A DNA stretch of 64,000 nucleotides from Candidatus Scalindua japonica (GCF_002443295.1 NZ_BAOS01000029.1:62001-126000), one strand, 5' to 3'; shown: positions 35,706 to 45,439, counted from the first letter of the stretch. Numbers and translations: made by a program. The notes: generated from the letters alone by a model not told the origin.

Positions 35706-36830
35706 TTATTCAGGAATATATGGAATATAAAGAGTCTCACCCTTATAACTTTCTAGTTTGTAACGCTCTCCACCATTTCCTTTAATATAATAATCCGGCA
35801 TTAATGGAATTTTTCCAACTTTTGTGGAAACAGCATACATCGGCTGTGCTAATCCGGTTGTATGGCCACGGATTCCGTCTCTAATTAATTCTGCTCCTTT
35901 CTCCACAGGTGCCCTGAAATGGTCAACACCGGGTGCAAGCTGACAGTGGAACATATAATATGGTCTTATTCGGACAGACAGAAGTTTCTGGTGAAGTTTC
36001 TGGAAGGTTTCGACATCGTCATTTATACCCTTAAGTACTACACCTTGATTCCCAACGTTAATGCCCGTGTGAAGCAGATCCCAGATCACTTTTCTTATTT
36101 TGTCAGTAATCTCTTTTGGATGGCAAATATGTACATTTATCCAGATTGGTATATCATGCTCCTGACCTAATATGTCGAGAAGACTTTCCGTTATTCGATG
36201 TGGGCAGGTAATTGGCATCTTTGTGTGGATACGTATCATTTCAAGATGTGGAATACTTCTAAGACTTTCGATTAAGTACCTTATGTTCTCATCTGACAAC
36301 ATAAATGGATCACCTCCGGTCAGTAACACATCCCGAATCTCTTCGTGTTTACGAATCCATTCTAATCCTTCATCAACATCGAATCGTAAGCGCAGGTCCT
36401 TGTCAATTACGGCTTCTCTTCTAAAACAGTACCTGCAATAGCTTGGGCATACATCGGTGATAGTAAACGCGACACGGTCTATATACTGCCGGGCCACACT
36501 GTCCGGTCTTTTTTCATCTTCTCCAAACCTGTCAGTTTTCTCTCTATTCTCTTTAATTACTAAATAATTTGGAATTCCATAAGTGTTTTCAGTTTCCTTC
36601 ATTGAAGGGATAATCATTTTTCTTACAGGGCAACAAGGATCGTCTCTATCCATAAGAGAAGCATAGTATGGTGTTGTTCCCCATCTCATTTTTAATGTAT
36701 TTATCGCATCCTCTTCGTCAGGAGTAATATTTATATATTGTCTCAGTTTTTCTATAGTATCAACCTGGTCTCTAATCTGTTCCTGCCATTGTCCGTCTTC
36801 CTGCCAGGGTTCTTTTCTAAATTTGTACAT
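35706..36830 (-). CDS. KamA-family radical SAM aminomutase
   Basis: The 374-residue protein has the lysine 2,3-aminomutase layout: RYPxR-region equivalents, the cluster motif CPSYCRYCFRR (Cys128, 132, 135), VLLTGGDPFMLSD, IRIHTKMP, and a C-terminal STKVGKIPLMPDYYI segment with the likely PLP lysine. It interconverts an alpha- and beta-amino acid using SAM and PLP; lysine is the usual substrate, but glutamate aminomutases are close relatives. It is somewhat shorter than classical KamA. It lies 186 bases downstream of the GNAT gene on the same strand, so may belong to the same operon. Confidence 0.9.
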   Translation of the reverse strand: MYKFRKEPWQEDGQWQEQIRDQVDTIEKLRQYINITPDEEDAINTLKMRWGTTPYYASLMDRDDPCCPVRKMIIPSMKETENTYGIPNYLVIKENREKTDRFGEDEKRPDSVARQYIDRVAFTITDVCPSYCRYCFRREAVIDKDLRLRFDVDEGLEWIRKHEEIRDVLLTGGDPFMLSDENIRYLIESLRSIPHLEMIRIHTKMPITCPHRITESLLDILGQEHDIPIWINVHICHPKEITDKIRKVIWDLLHTGINVGNQGVVLKGINDDVETFQKLHQKLLSVRIRPYYMFHCQLAPGVDHFRAPVEKGAELIRDGIRGHTTGLAQPMYAVSTKVGKIPLMPDYYIKGNGGERYKLESYKGETLYIPYIPE

Positions 36831-37016
36831 TTGCCTCTTTCAAAATTATTATACAGCTAATAGGTAAACGGTATTCTTTGCATTTCTCAATTTTCAAAAT
36901 GTCACGGATTATACTGTAATTTCTTAAAAATGTCTTTAAAAAATCTGACTTTTCTTACTATATTTAGTGGAAAAAACGTGTATGTAAGATTTTTACAGCA
37001 TGTTATGGTTTGCGCT

Positions 37017-37880
37017 TCAGTAGAGAGTTATAGGTCTGTATTGCGTTGTCAGACGTTCAAAAACATAGTAGACTCGTCGAGTGTTGCCCTCTTGTTCTAC
37101 TTGTAAATAGTTAATGTAATACCTGGCATTAAAATAATTAATGAATGATTTCTGGACGACTTCTCGCCATTTGCGTGCAGTTTGTATGTTTAAGCCCTTA
37201 ATTTTTTCAATATCATCCGGTATTTCCAGCAGTAGCTTATCAGCTGTCTGTGATAAATCCGGATCTTGAGGGATAAGCAGGCCCTGCTTATCATGTTCTG
37301 TTCTATTAATTTTAACACCATTTACACTTCTCTTCTTTACCGTGTCATGATCATGTCCGCCAATAATGGTATTAACTTTATCACTGACAAGCCACCATTC
37401 AGCAAGAAGGCGGTCTGTACCCAACCCGCTATGTAGTTTACTTGAAGAGCTCTCTCCATACAGATTAATATCGTAACTGCAGGCTATGGCTCCGAGCTTG
37501 TTAATATTCAGGTGGGCGTTCCTGGATTGCAGTGGATCAAAAGTCCATGTTATAAGATCTATATTGCGGCTCAGGGCATCTTCTCGTTGTGCTAACTTCA
37601 ATTTGTAGCCTATGTTATGATTGCGATATTCTGGAAGGACCGCAAGCAGATGTGAATGTTGGGACGGTCTTTCATAATGGATTGCTGGAACACCAAATAC
37701 AAAACCTACCATTTTACTCTCATCAAAAGCTCCCATTGCAAACCCGCCATGTTTGCATAATATCCTCATGAATCTTGGAGGTATTATATCACTTTTGTTG
37801 AATTTCCATACTGCTTCCTGCAGGCCTTCACAAGGGGTTAAATCTTCAAGCGTTTTTAATTGTTTATACGTAATAGACAT
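37017..37880 (-). CDS. COG3375-type GNAT acyltransferase (possible D-amino acid N-succinyltransferase)
   Basis: The 287-residue protein carries the GNAT acyl-CoA loop in LLAVLPEYRNHNIGYKLKLAQR and the characteristic ITWTFDPLQSRNAHLNINKLGA segment, which I recognise from COG3375 proteins. In Geobacillus a relative succinylates D-amino acids and works with N-succinylamino acid racemase. A racemase-like gene lies at 31501, supporting that function here. It follows oppF by 33 bases and is probably the last or penultimate gene of the opp operon. Confidence 0.8.
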   Translation of the reverse strand: MSITYKQLKTLEDLTPCEGLQEAVWKFNKSDIIPPRFMRILCKHGGFAMGAFDESKMVGFVFGVPAIHYERPSQHSHLLAVLPEYRNHNIGYKLKLAQREDALSRNIDLITWTFDPLQSRNAHLNINKLGAIACSYDINLYGESSSSKLHSGLGTDRLLAEWWLVSDKVNTIIGGHDHDTVKKRSVNGVKINRTEHDKQGLLIPQDPDLSQTADKLLLEIPDDIEKIKGLNIQTARKWREVVQKSFINYFNARYYINYLQVEQEGNTRRVYYVFERLTTQYRPITLY

Positions 37881-37913
37881 TTGTCACTTCCGTTTACTCA
37901 TTGTTAAAGCATA

Positions 37914-38879
37914 TTATATGTGGACCTCATGGCAGGCGACTTGATGACCTTCCGAAATTATCCTCAGCTCAGGTATTTCTATCTTGCATCTTTCTACCAT
38001 TATAGGGCAACGGGTATGAAAGCAACAGCCGGATGGAGGTGAAGAAGGAGATGGAATATCACCTTTCAGCAATTCCCTCTTCTTACGTTTGCCCGGCGTA
38101 ATTTCTGGAATGGCAGAGAACAATGCCCTGGTATATGGATGTCTGGGATCTGAGAAAAGAGTGTCCCTGTCTGTCAACTCCATGATCTTGCCCAGATACA
38201 TTACCGCGATCCGGTCCGCAATATGTTCAACTACTGAAAGGTTGTGTGCAATGAAGAGATAGCTTAGATTAAACGCCCTCTTTAAATCCGTAAGTAGATT
38301 CAATACCTGGGCCTGGACCGAAACGTCTAACGCCGATACTGCTTCATCACAAATAATAAAGTCTGGATTAAGAGAGAGTGCTCGTGCAATTCCTATTCGC
38401 TGCCGCTGCCCGCCGGAGAATTCATGGGGATGGCGTTTCATATAATCTGGAGATAACCCAACTTTTTTTAATAATTCCGCGCTCTTCTCACGTCTCTGGG
38501 CAGATGTTCCAATACGATGAATTATTAAGCCTTCTGAAATTAATTGTCCAACTGTCATGCGTGGGTTTAAAGAAGAAAAAGGGTCCTGAAAAACAATCTG
38601 CATTTTTTTTCGCAAATTAAAAAGAGATTTCCTGTCAGCAGTAAGAACATTCGTACCATTAAAATTGACACTGCCCTCAGTAGCTGGAATTAACCTTAAA
38701 ATAGTCCTGCCTATTGTAGTTTTGCCGCAGCCTGATTCACCGACCAGTGCCAGCACCTCTCCCCTGCCAATATCAAAGCTCACTCCATCAACGGCCTTGA
38801 CATGGCTGGTAGTTCTGGAAAACATTCCTTTCTTCGTAGTGAAGTATGTTTTTAGTCCTTTTACCTCCAGAAGATTCAT
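37914..38879 (-). CDS. oppF: Oligopeptide ABC transporter ATP-binding protein OppF
   Basis: The 321-residue ATPase has Walker A GESGCGKTT, Q-loop FQDPFSSLNPRMT, signature SGGQRQRIGIARAL, Walker B IICDEAVSALDV and the switch histidine in LFIAHNLSV. The C-terminal oligopeptide-transporter extension (GCCFHTRCP) with cysteines is present. It overlaps the stop of oppD by four bases and energises peptide uptake with OppD. Confidence 0.93.
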   Translation of the reverse strand: MNLLEVKGLKTYFTTKKGMFSRTTSHVKAVDGVSFDIGRGEVLALVGESGCGKTTIGRTILRLIPATEGSVNFNGTNVLTADRKSLFNLRKKMQIVFQDPFSSLNPRMTVGQLISEGLIIHRIGTSAQRREKSAELLKKVGLSPDYMKRHPHEFSGGQRQRIGIARALSLNPDFIICDEAVSALDVSVQAQVLNLLTDLKRAFNLSYLFIAHNLSVVEHIADRIAVMYLGKIMELTDRDTLFSDPRHPYTRALFSAIPEITPGKRKKRELLKGDIPSPSSPPSGCCFHTRCPIMVERCKIEIPELRIISEGHQVACHEVHI

Positions 38880-39853
38880 TTTTCCTCCTCATATAAAAAG
38901 CAGGAAACATAATGATCAGTGCCGACTTCCGTTATTCCAGGGTCCTTCTTTCGGCAGATATCCATGACCTGAGTACAACGGTCAGCAAAATGACAGCCTT
39001 TTGGATAATTCTGAGGTTTCGGTACCTGGCCCGGAATCTCATTTAATCTGTCCACCCGGTTTCCCAGTTGTGGGACGGCCTCTATAAGGCCCTGTGTGTA
39101 AGGATGTTTAGGGTTCTGGAATACTTCAATAACTCTGGCTTTCTCGACTACCTTGGAGGCATACATTACCAGGACCTCGTCAGCTACCTCAGCTACCACC
39201 GCCAGATCGTGAGTAATCAACAAAATAGACATCCCTTCGGTTGATTGGAGGTGCTGTAAAAGATCAAGTATCTGCGCCTGAATTGTCACATCAAGAGCCG
39301 TGGTCGGTTCATCTGCTATCAGAACATCCGGGTTGCAGCTCAGGGCCATTGCTATCATGACTCGTTGCTTCATGCCTCCTGACATCTGGTGAGGATATTC
39401 ATCAACTCGCTTTTCAGCATCAGGAATCCCAACTTTTGTAAGCATTTTGATGGCACGCTTCCTGGCCTCCTTTGGTTTAACCTGTTGGTGAATCACTATT
39501 GCTTCAATGATCTGATTGCCGATAGTATAAACAGGATTGAGTGAGGTCATTGGCTCCTGAAATATCATGGCTATTTCATTACCACGGATGTTACGCATCT
39601 CGTTTTCTGTCAGCTTGACGAGGTTTTTCCCTTTGTAAAGGATCTCTCCGCTTTCCACTTTTCCAGGAGGCATCGGGATCAGACGCATGACAGTATATGC
39701 TGTCACAGATTTACCACAACCGGATTCACCCACAACACAAAGCGTTTTGCCCTTTTTAAGAGTAAAATCAACTCCGTCAACAGCAGGCACTACCCCTTCA
39801 TTCGTATGAAAGTGGGTTTTCAGGTTTTTGACTTCAAGGACAATTTCGTTCAT
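38876..39853 (-). CDS. oppD: Oligopeptide ABC transporter ATP-binding protein OppD
   Basis: The start at 39853 gives the family N-terminus [15 protein letters not shown] and overlaps the oppC stop as ATGA; a longer frame to 39961 lies inside oppC and is rejected. The 325-residue ATPase shows [49 protein letters not shown] and LLITHDL, with the C-terminal GCHFADRC cysteine motif. Confidence 0.93.
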   Translation of the reverse strand: MNEIVLEVKNLKTHFHTNEGVVPAVDGVDFTLKKGKTLCVVGESGCGKSVTAYTVMRLIPMPPGKVESGEILYKGKNLVKLTENEMRNIRGNEIAMIFQEPMTSLNPVYTIGNQIIEAIVIHQQVKPKEARKRAIKMLTKVGIPDAEKRVDEYPHQMSGGMKQRVMIAMALSCNPDVLIADEPTTALDVTIQAQILDLLQHLQSTEGMSILLITHDLAVVAEVADEVLVMYASKVVEKARVIEVFQNPKHPYTQGLIEAVPQLGNRVDRLNEIPGQVPKPQNYPKGCHFADRCTQVMDICRKKDPGITEVGTDHYVSCFLYEEEK

Positions 39854-40992
39854 TTCTGCCCTCTCATTTTTGGGTCGAGGGCATCTCTGAGGGTGTCTCC
39901 AAACAGGTTTACCGGCAATACCAATGCCATCATAAATATAAATGCTCCCAACAGGTTCCACCAGACTACAGGTTCGCGAGCCAGTTCCAGATTCGCCTGA
40001 TTAATCATATTGCCCCAACTATAAGTACTTTGTCCCACTCCAATTTTCAAATAACTCAAAACAGCTTCTGCCAATACTAAATGGCTGAAACCCAGAACAC
40101 TCGTTATCAGGACAAGATGAAAAATATTGGGTACAATATGCCTGAAGAGGATTCGTATGTTGCTTGACCCTAACGCAATAGCTCCCTGGACATAATCCAA
40201 TTCTCTGGTCTTTAAAGTCTCTCCTCTGAGAAGTCGGCACAGGGAAGTCCACCCTGTTACTCCCATAATTACACAGAGGTTGAATATGCTTGCTCCCTGA
40301 ATCAAAATATAAGCTGCTGCAATCAGCACAAATGGAATAGATCCGATTGTGGAATAAACAAACTGCACTGATACATCCGGCCATCTACCAAAATATCCGG
40401 CAATAACACCCAGGATTAAGGCGATCGGTATTGATATCATAGTCGTAAATCCGCCGATGATAAGAGCTGTCCTGATCCCTTTAAGACAGATATACAAGAC
40501 GTCTCTTCCTACAACGTCCGTACCTAGAATATGTTTTCTGGGATAATTAAGTTTTTCCTGATACCAGACACTTTCCCCTTTTTCATTTTGTATGAGATCT
40601 TTGGTAAATTGATGGTCAGAGATTGGAGCGGAATAGGTCTTTTCATTATTAGTACGAATACCGGTACAGACACGATCTAATATTGAAAGTGCACTATTTT
40701 GATATATAACCTCACCTTTTGAATCGAGGGAAACATCCCCTGTATTGTCAAGAAGTGGATCTCGCCACTTAAAGCTATCCGCAATACCAACCAACACGAA
40801 GAAGCAGAGGATAAAAAAAGATACGGCTGCCAGCTTCCTTCTAAATATGTAACGCCATATTTCCCTCCTTCTTTCGTCATTGATCGAATTATAAATAAAA
40901 TAGATAATTGCGAGGGAAACAATAGTAGCAATCACATTTTGCAGAGAGTAATTATATTGAATAGATTCTGACCATGTTTTAGCTGTTATCAT
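39850..40992 (-). CDS. oppC: Oligopeptide ABC transporter permease OppC
   Basis: The 380-residue membrane protein has an N-terminal OppC domain (helices at about 17-35 and 52-70), a long extracytoplasmic stretch with the HILGTDVVGRDV motif of this family, and the permease core with five helices and the EAA-like loop (ALGSSNIRILFRHIVPN). It pairs with OppB; three bases separate their genes. Confidence 0.92.
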   Translation of the reverse strand: MITAKTWSESIQYNYSLQNVIATIVSLAIIYFIYNSINDERRREIWRYIFRRKLAAVSFFILCFFVLVGIADSFKWRDPLLDNTGDVSLDSKGEVIYQNSALSILDRVCTGIRTNNEKTYSAPISDHQFTKDLIQNEKGESVWYQEKLNYPRKHILGTDVVGRDVLYICLKGIRTALIIGGFTTMISIPIALILGVIAGYFGRWPDVSVQFVYSTIGSIPFVLIAAAYILIQGASIFNLCVIMGVTGWTSLCRLLRGETLKTRELDYVQGAIALGSSNIRILFRHIVPNIFHLVLITSVLGFSHLVLAEAVLSYLKIGVGQSTYSWGNMINQANLELAREPVVWWNLLGAFIFMMALVLPVNLFGDTLRDALDPKMRGQK

Positions 40993-40995
40993 GTT

Positions 40996-41982
40996 TCACC
41001 TAAACCTTATTCTTGGATCTACCAGTGTATAACTGATATCTGTCAAAATTAAACCTACTATGTAAAGTAGAGATCCCAGAAAAACCATCGACCTGACAAT
41101 CGCAAAATCTTGTGCGTCAATAGCTTCTATGGTAAAATTTCCTAATCCCGGAATCCCGAAAAAAATCTCCAGAAGGAAAGAGCCCATAAATAAGAAAGGA
41201 ATGCTCATTACAATATTTGTAAGGAGTGGGATCATAGCATTTTTCAGGCAATGCTTGAAAAGTATCACACTCTCAGACAACCCCTTTGATCTGGCAGTCC
41301 TGATATAGTCCTTATTTATCTCTTCCAGAAAGACCGTCCGGTAAAATCTGACACTCGCGCCAATACCGGAGATTACTCCGACAACTACTGGCAGGAAAAC
41401 AAATTTCCAGGAGTAGACACCGGATTCATAACCTGATATTGGGAACAGTTTCAATAATTTTCCAAATATAAACTGTCCCCCGATAATATAAAACAGCATA
41501 GAGACTGACATCATGAAGACACAGAGGATTAAAGCCCATAAATCTACATATGTTCCCCGGTAAAAAGCGACAATCAACGCCGTGCTGATGCATACTATCA
41601 AACTCAAGAATAACATTGGGACTGTTATTGTCAGGGAAGGTACCATTCGGTGTCTGATCTCTTTTCCGATATCAAGATTATTTCTGTCAGATTTGCCAAA
41701 ATCAAATTTTAAAAGCCTTACCGATTTCTGGACAAAAATTGTCTGTGTAATCTTAGATAGCCCCTTTTCTTCTGAATTAAAGACGCGGGGTAGATGATAA
41801 CTGTGGTCCTTTTTCCACTTCTCAATCGCTTCGGGTGTTACATTTTTATCACCAAGAATTTTCTTTGCCATCATATCAGGTGGATTCAGTACAAAAAACA
41901 GGAAAAATGTCAGAAGGTTTACCAGAAAAATAACCGGTATAAAGTAAAGAACTCGCCTGAATGTAAATCTGAATAGATTCAT
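40996..41982 (-). CDS. oppB: Oligopeptide ABC transporter permease OppB
   Basis: The 328-residue protein has six predicted helices, the N-terminal RRVLYFIPVIFLVNLLTFFL helix and the EAA loop DYIRTARSKGLSESVILFKHCLKN. It overlaps the oppA stop by four bases (ATGA). Its extracytoplasmic loop after the first helix is typical of the family. Confidence 0.92.
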   Translation of the reverse strand: MNLFRFTFRRVLYFIPVIFLVNLLTFFLFFVLNPPDMMAKKILGDKNVTPEAIEKWKKDHSYHLPRVFNSEEKGLSKITQTIFVQKSVRLLKFDFGKSDRNNLDIGKEIRHRMVPSLTITVPMLFLSLIVCISTALIVAFYRGTYVDLWALILCVFMMSVSMLFYIIGGQFIFGKLLKLFPISGYESGVYSWKFVFLPVVVGVISGIGASVRFYRTVFLEEINKDYIRTARSKGLSESVILFKHCLKNAMIPLLTNIVMSIPFLFMGSFLLEIFFGIPGLGNFTIEAIDAQDFAIVRSMVFLGSLLYIVGLILTDISYTLVDPRIRFR

Positions 41983-44198
41983 GCTGTAGCCTTTCCGCGG
42001 CGGCGAATAGTGTTAATAGCCGGTACTGTTCCCAGACCCAATAAAATCAATGCTAAAATCACGGGCCAGAATCTGGGTTGGTTCCATGCTGCTCTTTTTT
42101 CTTCACGTAGGACATGGTCAATCCTTTTGAACTTCAAAGCACCTCTGTACATTGCGTTTGGTTTCGCATTTGAGTACCACTCATGGAACAACCCATAAGC
42201 AACAGGGTTAAGTCCTCCTGCCCAGGGGCTGTCCCTGTACAGAATCTCTTTCATCTGTCTGATAATCGCCAGACGCTCCGGATCACTAGGCATAGTCTCC
42301 ATCTTTTTGAATAGTCTATTGAATTCAGGATTATCATAGTTTGAAGTATTTTCACCTTTGTATTTCTCTCGGGAGTTCGGGCCGTAGAGCAGAAAAAGAA
42401 AATTCTCAGGATCGGGATAATCCGCATTCCAACCCCACATGGTAAACTGGTAATTTCCCTGATCTATCTTTTCTCGATAACGATTATAATCAGAAGTCTC
42501 ATTTTTCATAACAACACCGAGCTTTGTAAACTGTTTCTCAAACCATATTATACGTGGTCCAAGTGCCGGTGAATACCAGGAATTAACAAACGTGATCTCC
42601 AGAGGATGTCCGTCCCTGTCTTTTCCATTCGGATACCCTGCTTCTGCTAATAGCTTTCTGGCCTCTTCTATTTTTCTGCGCTTTGCGCTTTGAGATTTTT
42701 CATCCCAATAATATGCCACAGGGTTCATACCTGCCTTCTCCTTTTCATAACCGAATATCCCTGGTGGCAGTGGGCTATGTGAAGATGTACCACGCCCATT
42801 AGCAAATATTTGAATATATTCCTCCATGTCAATTGCAATGGAAAAAGCCTGTCTCAACTTTCTCTGCTTTTCGGTGTATCCTCCAACAACCGGATCGCTC
42901 ATATTGAACGCTATATACATGGTCGATGGACTGACACTCGTTAGCAGGCTGATATTCCTCTGTTTTAAAAACTCTGAAGCTTCAACATTTCCATGGGTTG
43001 AAATCTGTATTGCCTCTCCAAAGCTGTCCTTGGAGATACCCGAAGTGTCGTAGTAACCTTGAAGGAATTTATTCCACAATGGTATCGACTCCTTCTCCTT
43101 CTTAAAAATAATTTTCTTCAGAAAAGGGAGCTTTTTACCCGCGTCCCTGAGCAGGCCTTTCTCCCTGTCTCCATCTTCTCCTCTTGATGGATATAATTCG
43201 TTATGGAAGTTTTCATTAGCCACAAAAACATATTCCAGATTAGGATTATATTCCTCAATTAGATAAGGCCCTGTTCCCAGAGGGTAACGGTCAATAGTGA
43301 TCCCCTTGTCACGGAGAACTCCCTGTTCAAAGAAATCTATGGCCTCCTGAGGCATAGGTGCGAAAAAAGGCATCGCCAGCCAGTAAAGGATCTGAGGGTA
43401 TGGTCTTTTCAAAACAATTTGATACGTATATTCATCTATTAATTCAACTCCTGGAAAAGGATGTTTATTCAAATCCAGATGGATTGGGTTTGCCTTTTCA
43501 TCCTGTTCCCGGTTATAAGTCGCCCCATGTTTCTCGCGTCTGCGTTCTCTCTCGGCTGTAAGATCTTCAGCTAAAGCGTCTGTAAACTCTCTGAGGCCAT
43601 CAATGTACTTTGCCATGATAGGGAGAATCGGGCATGGCAATCTCGGATCGCCCAGTCGTTTGATCTGGTTGATATAGTCAATTGCTTTGAGTTCCCGAGT
43701 TGCAACTTCAGGAAAATCCGTAATACTATCAACGCTCTCTAATGTCTCTTCAGGCCATTCTGTTTTCACAAAGCAGGGATGGTCCTGATATTCAATATCC
43801 TTTTTAATCTCTATTGTATAGACAACTTTTTTAACCTGCTTCATATCAGTATTGGCAGGTAGTTTCCTGCCATCAGTGTCAAAATACTCAGCAACCGGAA
43901 TTCTCTTCGCCGTTAACGGTTCTAGTTCATAAGGTCGTTTCAGGAAGTGATATTGAAAAGGAGGCTCATAAACCAGTTCCAGAAACGCGTACTCGTCCGA
44001 AGAGTAAGAGATAGCCGGATCCAGATGCTTCGGTGGCTCAGAATAGACCGAATAAAAAATCGGCTGGGCTCTCTCCGATTTTGGATATGGATGATTAGGC
44101 GTACAGGAAACCTGCCCCAATAATACCAATAACAAACTTAACATCAAGGAATGTTTCAATGCGCTTTTTACAACTGAATAATCTATCATTTTGTTCAT
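41979..44198 (-). CDS. Oligopeptide-binding protein OppA-like, with a C-terminal membrane anchor
   Basis: The 739-residue protein is an SBP_bac_5 family solute-binding protein: LDPAISYSSDEYAFLELVYE, the PLGTGPYLIEEY segment, LRQAFSIAIDMEEYI and NADYPDPENFLFLLYG. It has a signal-like N-terminus ending LLGQVSC, probably a lipoprotein. Unusually, a hydrophobic helix (FWPVILALILLGLGTVP) and the basic tail RRRGK end the protein, so it may be anchored at both ends. It is also longer than standard OppA (about 540 residues), with an inserted region around 120-260. Its start overlaps the vapC stop by four bases. Confidence 0.9.
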   Translation of the reverse strand: MNKMIDYSVVKSALKHSLMLSLLLVLLGQVSCTPNHPYPKSERAQPIFYSVYSEPPKHLDPAISYSSDEYAFLELVYEPPFQYHFLKRPYELEPLTAKRIPVAEYFDTDGRKLPANTDMKQVKKVVYTIEIKKDIEYQDHPCFVKTEWPEETLESVDSITDFPEVATRELKAIDYINQIKRLGDPRLPCPILPIMAKYIDGLREFTDALAEDLTAERERRREKHGATYNREQDEKANPIHLDLNKHPFPGVELIDEYTYQIVLKRPYPQILYWLAMPFFAPMPQEAIDFFEQGVLRDKGITIDRYPLGTGPYLIEEYNPNLEYVFVANENFHNELYPSRGEDGDREKGLLRDAGKKLPFLKKIIFKKEKESIPLWNKFLQGYYDTSGISKDSFGEAIQISTHGNVEASEFLKQRNISLLTSVSPSTMYIAFNMSDPVVGGYTEKQRKLRQAFSIAIDMEEYIQIFANGRGTSSHSPLPPGIFGYEKEKAGMNPVAYYWDEKSQSAKRRKIEEARKLLAEAGYPNGKDRDGHPLEITFVNSWYSPALGPRIIWFEKQFTKLGVVMKNETSDYNRYREKIDQGNYQFTMWGWNADYPDPENFLFLLYGPNSREKYKGENTSNYDNPEFNRLFKKMETMPSDPERLAIIRQMKEILYRDSPWAGGLNPVAYGLFHEWYSNAKPNAMYRGALKFKRIDHVLREEKRAAWNQPRFWPVILALILLGLGTVPAINTIRRRGKATA

Positions 44199-44569
44199 AT
44201 TTCTTTATTTTTAGTAATACTCAATCCAAGTTTTATAGATATTTCATTAAGTTTTTTGTCAAGCGTCCAGATAGGAGTTTGTTCCAATACAGCCGAAGCA
44301 AGCAAATGGATGTCAATATATCCTAATCCTTTTCCCATCAATTTATTATTCTCAATAAAAAGCAGAACCTCTTCATGCTCCGCCTGGACCACCATGGGTA
44401 GGGTTTGAAGGAGTGAAAGTATCTCTGATCTGTTTCGGAGATGTCCACAAGCCAGCTCGCCAATAATGAATGGATGACAGATCACATCACCATTGTTCAA
44501 TGAGTTCGTAAGCCCGGCATTACCTTCTCTGAGGTGAGATACCCACACTGACGTGTCAACAAGAAGCAT
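44195..44569 (-). CDS. vapC: VapC-like PIN-domain toxin
   Basis: The 124-residue PIN domain shows the acidic metal-binding residues: LLVDTSVW, FIIGELACG, GKGLGYIDIHLLASA and TLDKKL. VapC toxins are ribonucleases that usually cut tRNA or rRNA. The antitoxin gene ends one base upstream. Its stop overlaps the start of the opp binding-protein gene, so toxin and transporter appear co-transcribed. Confidence 0.92.
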   Translation of the reverse strand: MLLVDTSVWVSHLREGNAGLTNSLNNGDVICHPFIIGELACGHLRNRSEILSLLQTLPMVVQAEHEEVLLFIENNKLMGKGLGYIDIHLLASAVLEQTPIWTLDKKLNEISIKLGLSITKNKEI

Positions 44570-44570
44570 T

Positions 44571-44768
44571 TTATACGTTTCCTGCTTTTCTTCTGGGTAC
44601 CATTTTCAACTTCTTCTCAGTACCTCCCAATTTAGCAAGTCTCTTGCTACTCTCTATTGCAATCAGGGCTTCTAACCCCAATTTTACAAGGGCTGTCTTT
44701 TCCTTGACACCGGTCAATTTCGATGCTTTACTGATTAATTTATCTTCAATATTTAACGTTGTTCTCAT
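44571..44768 (-). CDS. vapB: VapB-like antitoxin
   Basis: The 65-residue protein has a ribbon-helix-helix-like start (MRTTLNIEDKLISKASKL) and the GLEALIAIESSKRLAKLGG helix of type II VapB antitoxins, ending in a basic tail. It would bind VapC and repress its own promoter. The palindrome ACATATATGT at 44822-44831, just upstream, is a plausible operator, though unproven. Confidence 0.88.
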   Translation of the reverse strand: MRTTLNIEDKLISKASKLTGVKEKTALVKLGLEALIAIESSKRLAKLGGTEKKLKMVPRRKAGNV

Positions 44769-45073
44769 AATTGAGTATCTTTCAATGTGTTTTTTTATGT
44801 GTATAAATATGCATCAATAACACATATATGTCAAGAATATTTTCACTGGTTTTTACTCAGTGTGACATCATCTTCTGAGTGTCTGCCCGTGCCAGATTGG
44901 ACGGGGGGGGGGTAGTCGAAGGATGGTTTTGTCACAATAACTACCTGGCTTGGAAAAGGAGCCAAGAAAATGATTGCTAACGATTGATAATGGGAATTAT
45001 CTTTAATTGTTCTACAGAGTTGCGGTTCAGTGTTTTGTAGTACGGTAACCGTGTTGCCTTTAGATACAAAGAG
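44769..45073. other. Divergent intergenic region with a dispersed-repeat fragment and a G10 run
   Basis: It contains CTCAGTGTGACATC near 44856, GTAGTCGAAGGA near 44913, and ten consecutive G at 44903-44912 between them, a decayed copy of the palindrome at 31128. The vapBC promoter must lie at its left end. Confidence 0.5.
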
Positions 45074-45271
45074 TTGAATGAAAAGAGAATTGCGCCAGAG
45101 CTCTTAGATGCTATACAAAGTAAACTTGCCAAATCAAGTGAAGAAATGAAAAAAATGGATATTCCAAGACTAAAAGGAATGCCTATGTTTGTTGCAAACA
45201 TAACCTCTGATGACAATGAATTCCAGGAAACTATTGACGATTTGGAAGTGATGTGGGAAGACATTAATTAA
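45074..45271 (+). CDS. Small hypothetical protein or gene remnant
   Basis: A 65-residue frame from TTG 45074 (ribosome binding site weak) encodes a charged helical peptide, ELLDAIQSKLAKSSEEMKKM and a C-terminal acidic ETIDDLEVMWEDIN. The frame stays open upstream to a stop at 45038, and the sequence there (NRVAFRYKELNEKRIAPELL) reads like protein, so this may be the end of a truncated gene. No recognisable family. Confidence 0.4.
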   Translation: MNEKRIAPELLDAIQSKLAKSSEEMKKMDIPRLKGMPMFVANITSDDNEFQETIDDLEVMWEDIN

Positions 45272-45279
45272 TTAATTAA

Positions 45280-45329
45280 TTCATAGATATATTTTACTGC
45301 AACATCTGTAATAAGCATATATCTATGAA
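45280..45329. repeat. Perfect 13-bp AT-rich inverted repeat
   Basis: TTCATAGATATAT at 45280-45292 is the exact reverse complement of ATATATCTATGAA at 45317-45329. It lies directly after the small gene ending at 45271 and overlaps the start of a short Cys-containing frame. Confidence 0.55.
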
Positions 45330-45399
45330 GGACTTTGATACTATGGAAAATAAGATAAGGTGTGCTTGTGGAAAATTAAGATACGATTTGACAGCTTAA
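45325..45399 (+). pseudogene. Short remnant with a CxC-G motif
   Basis: A 24-codon frame encodes MENKIRCACGKLRYDLTA at its end. This resembles the N-terminus of larger proteins that begin with a cysteine-rich zinc-type motif, so it is probably a truncated gene fragment. No ribosome binding site stands out. Confidence 0.25.
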
Positions 45400-45439
45400 A
45401 AAGTAAAGAAAATTGTGATGTGTATTGCAAAATGTAATC

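Noticed and set aside
39853-39961. Longer N-terminus for OppD
   Set aside because: The extra 36 residues lie inside oppC; the family start and the ATGA overlap fit 39853.
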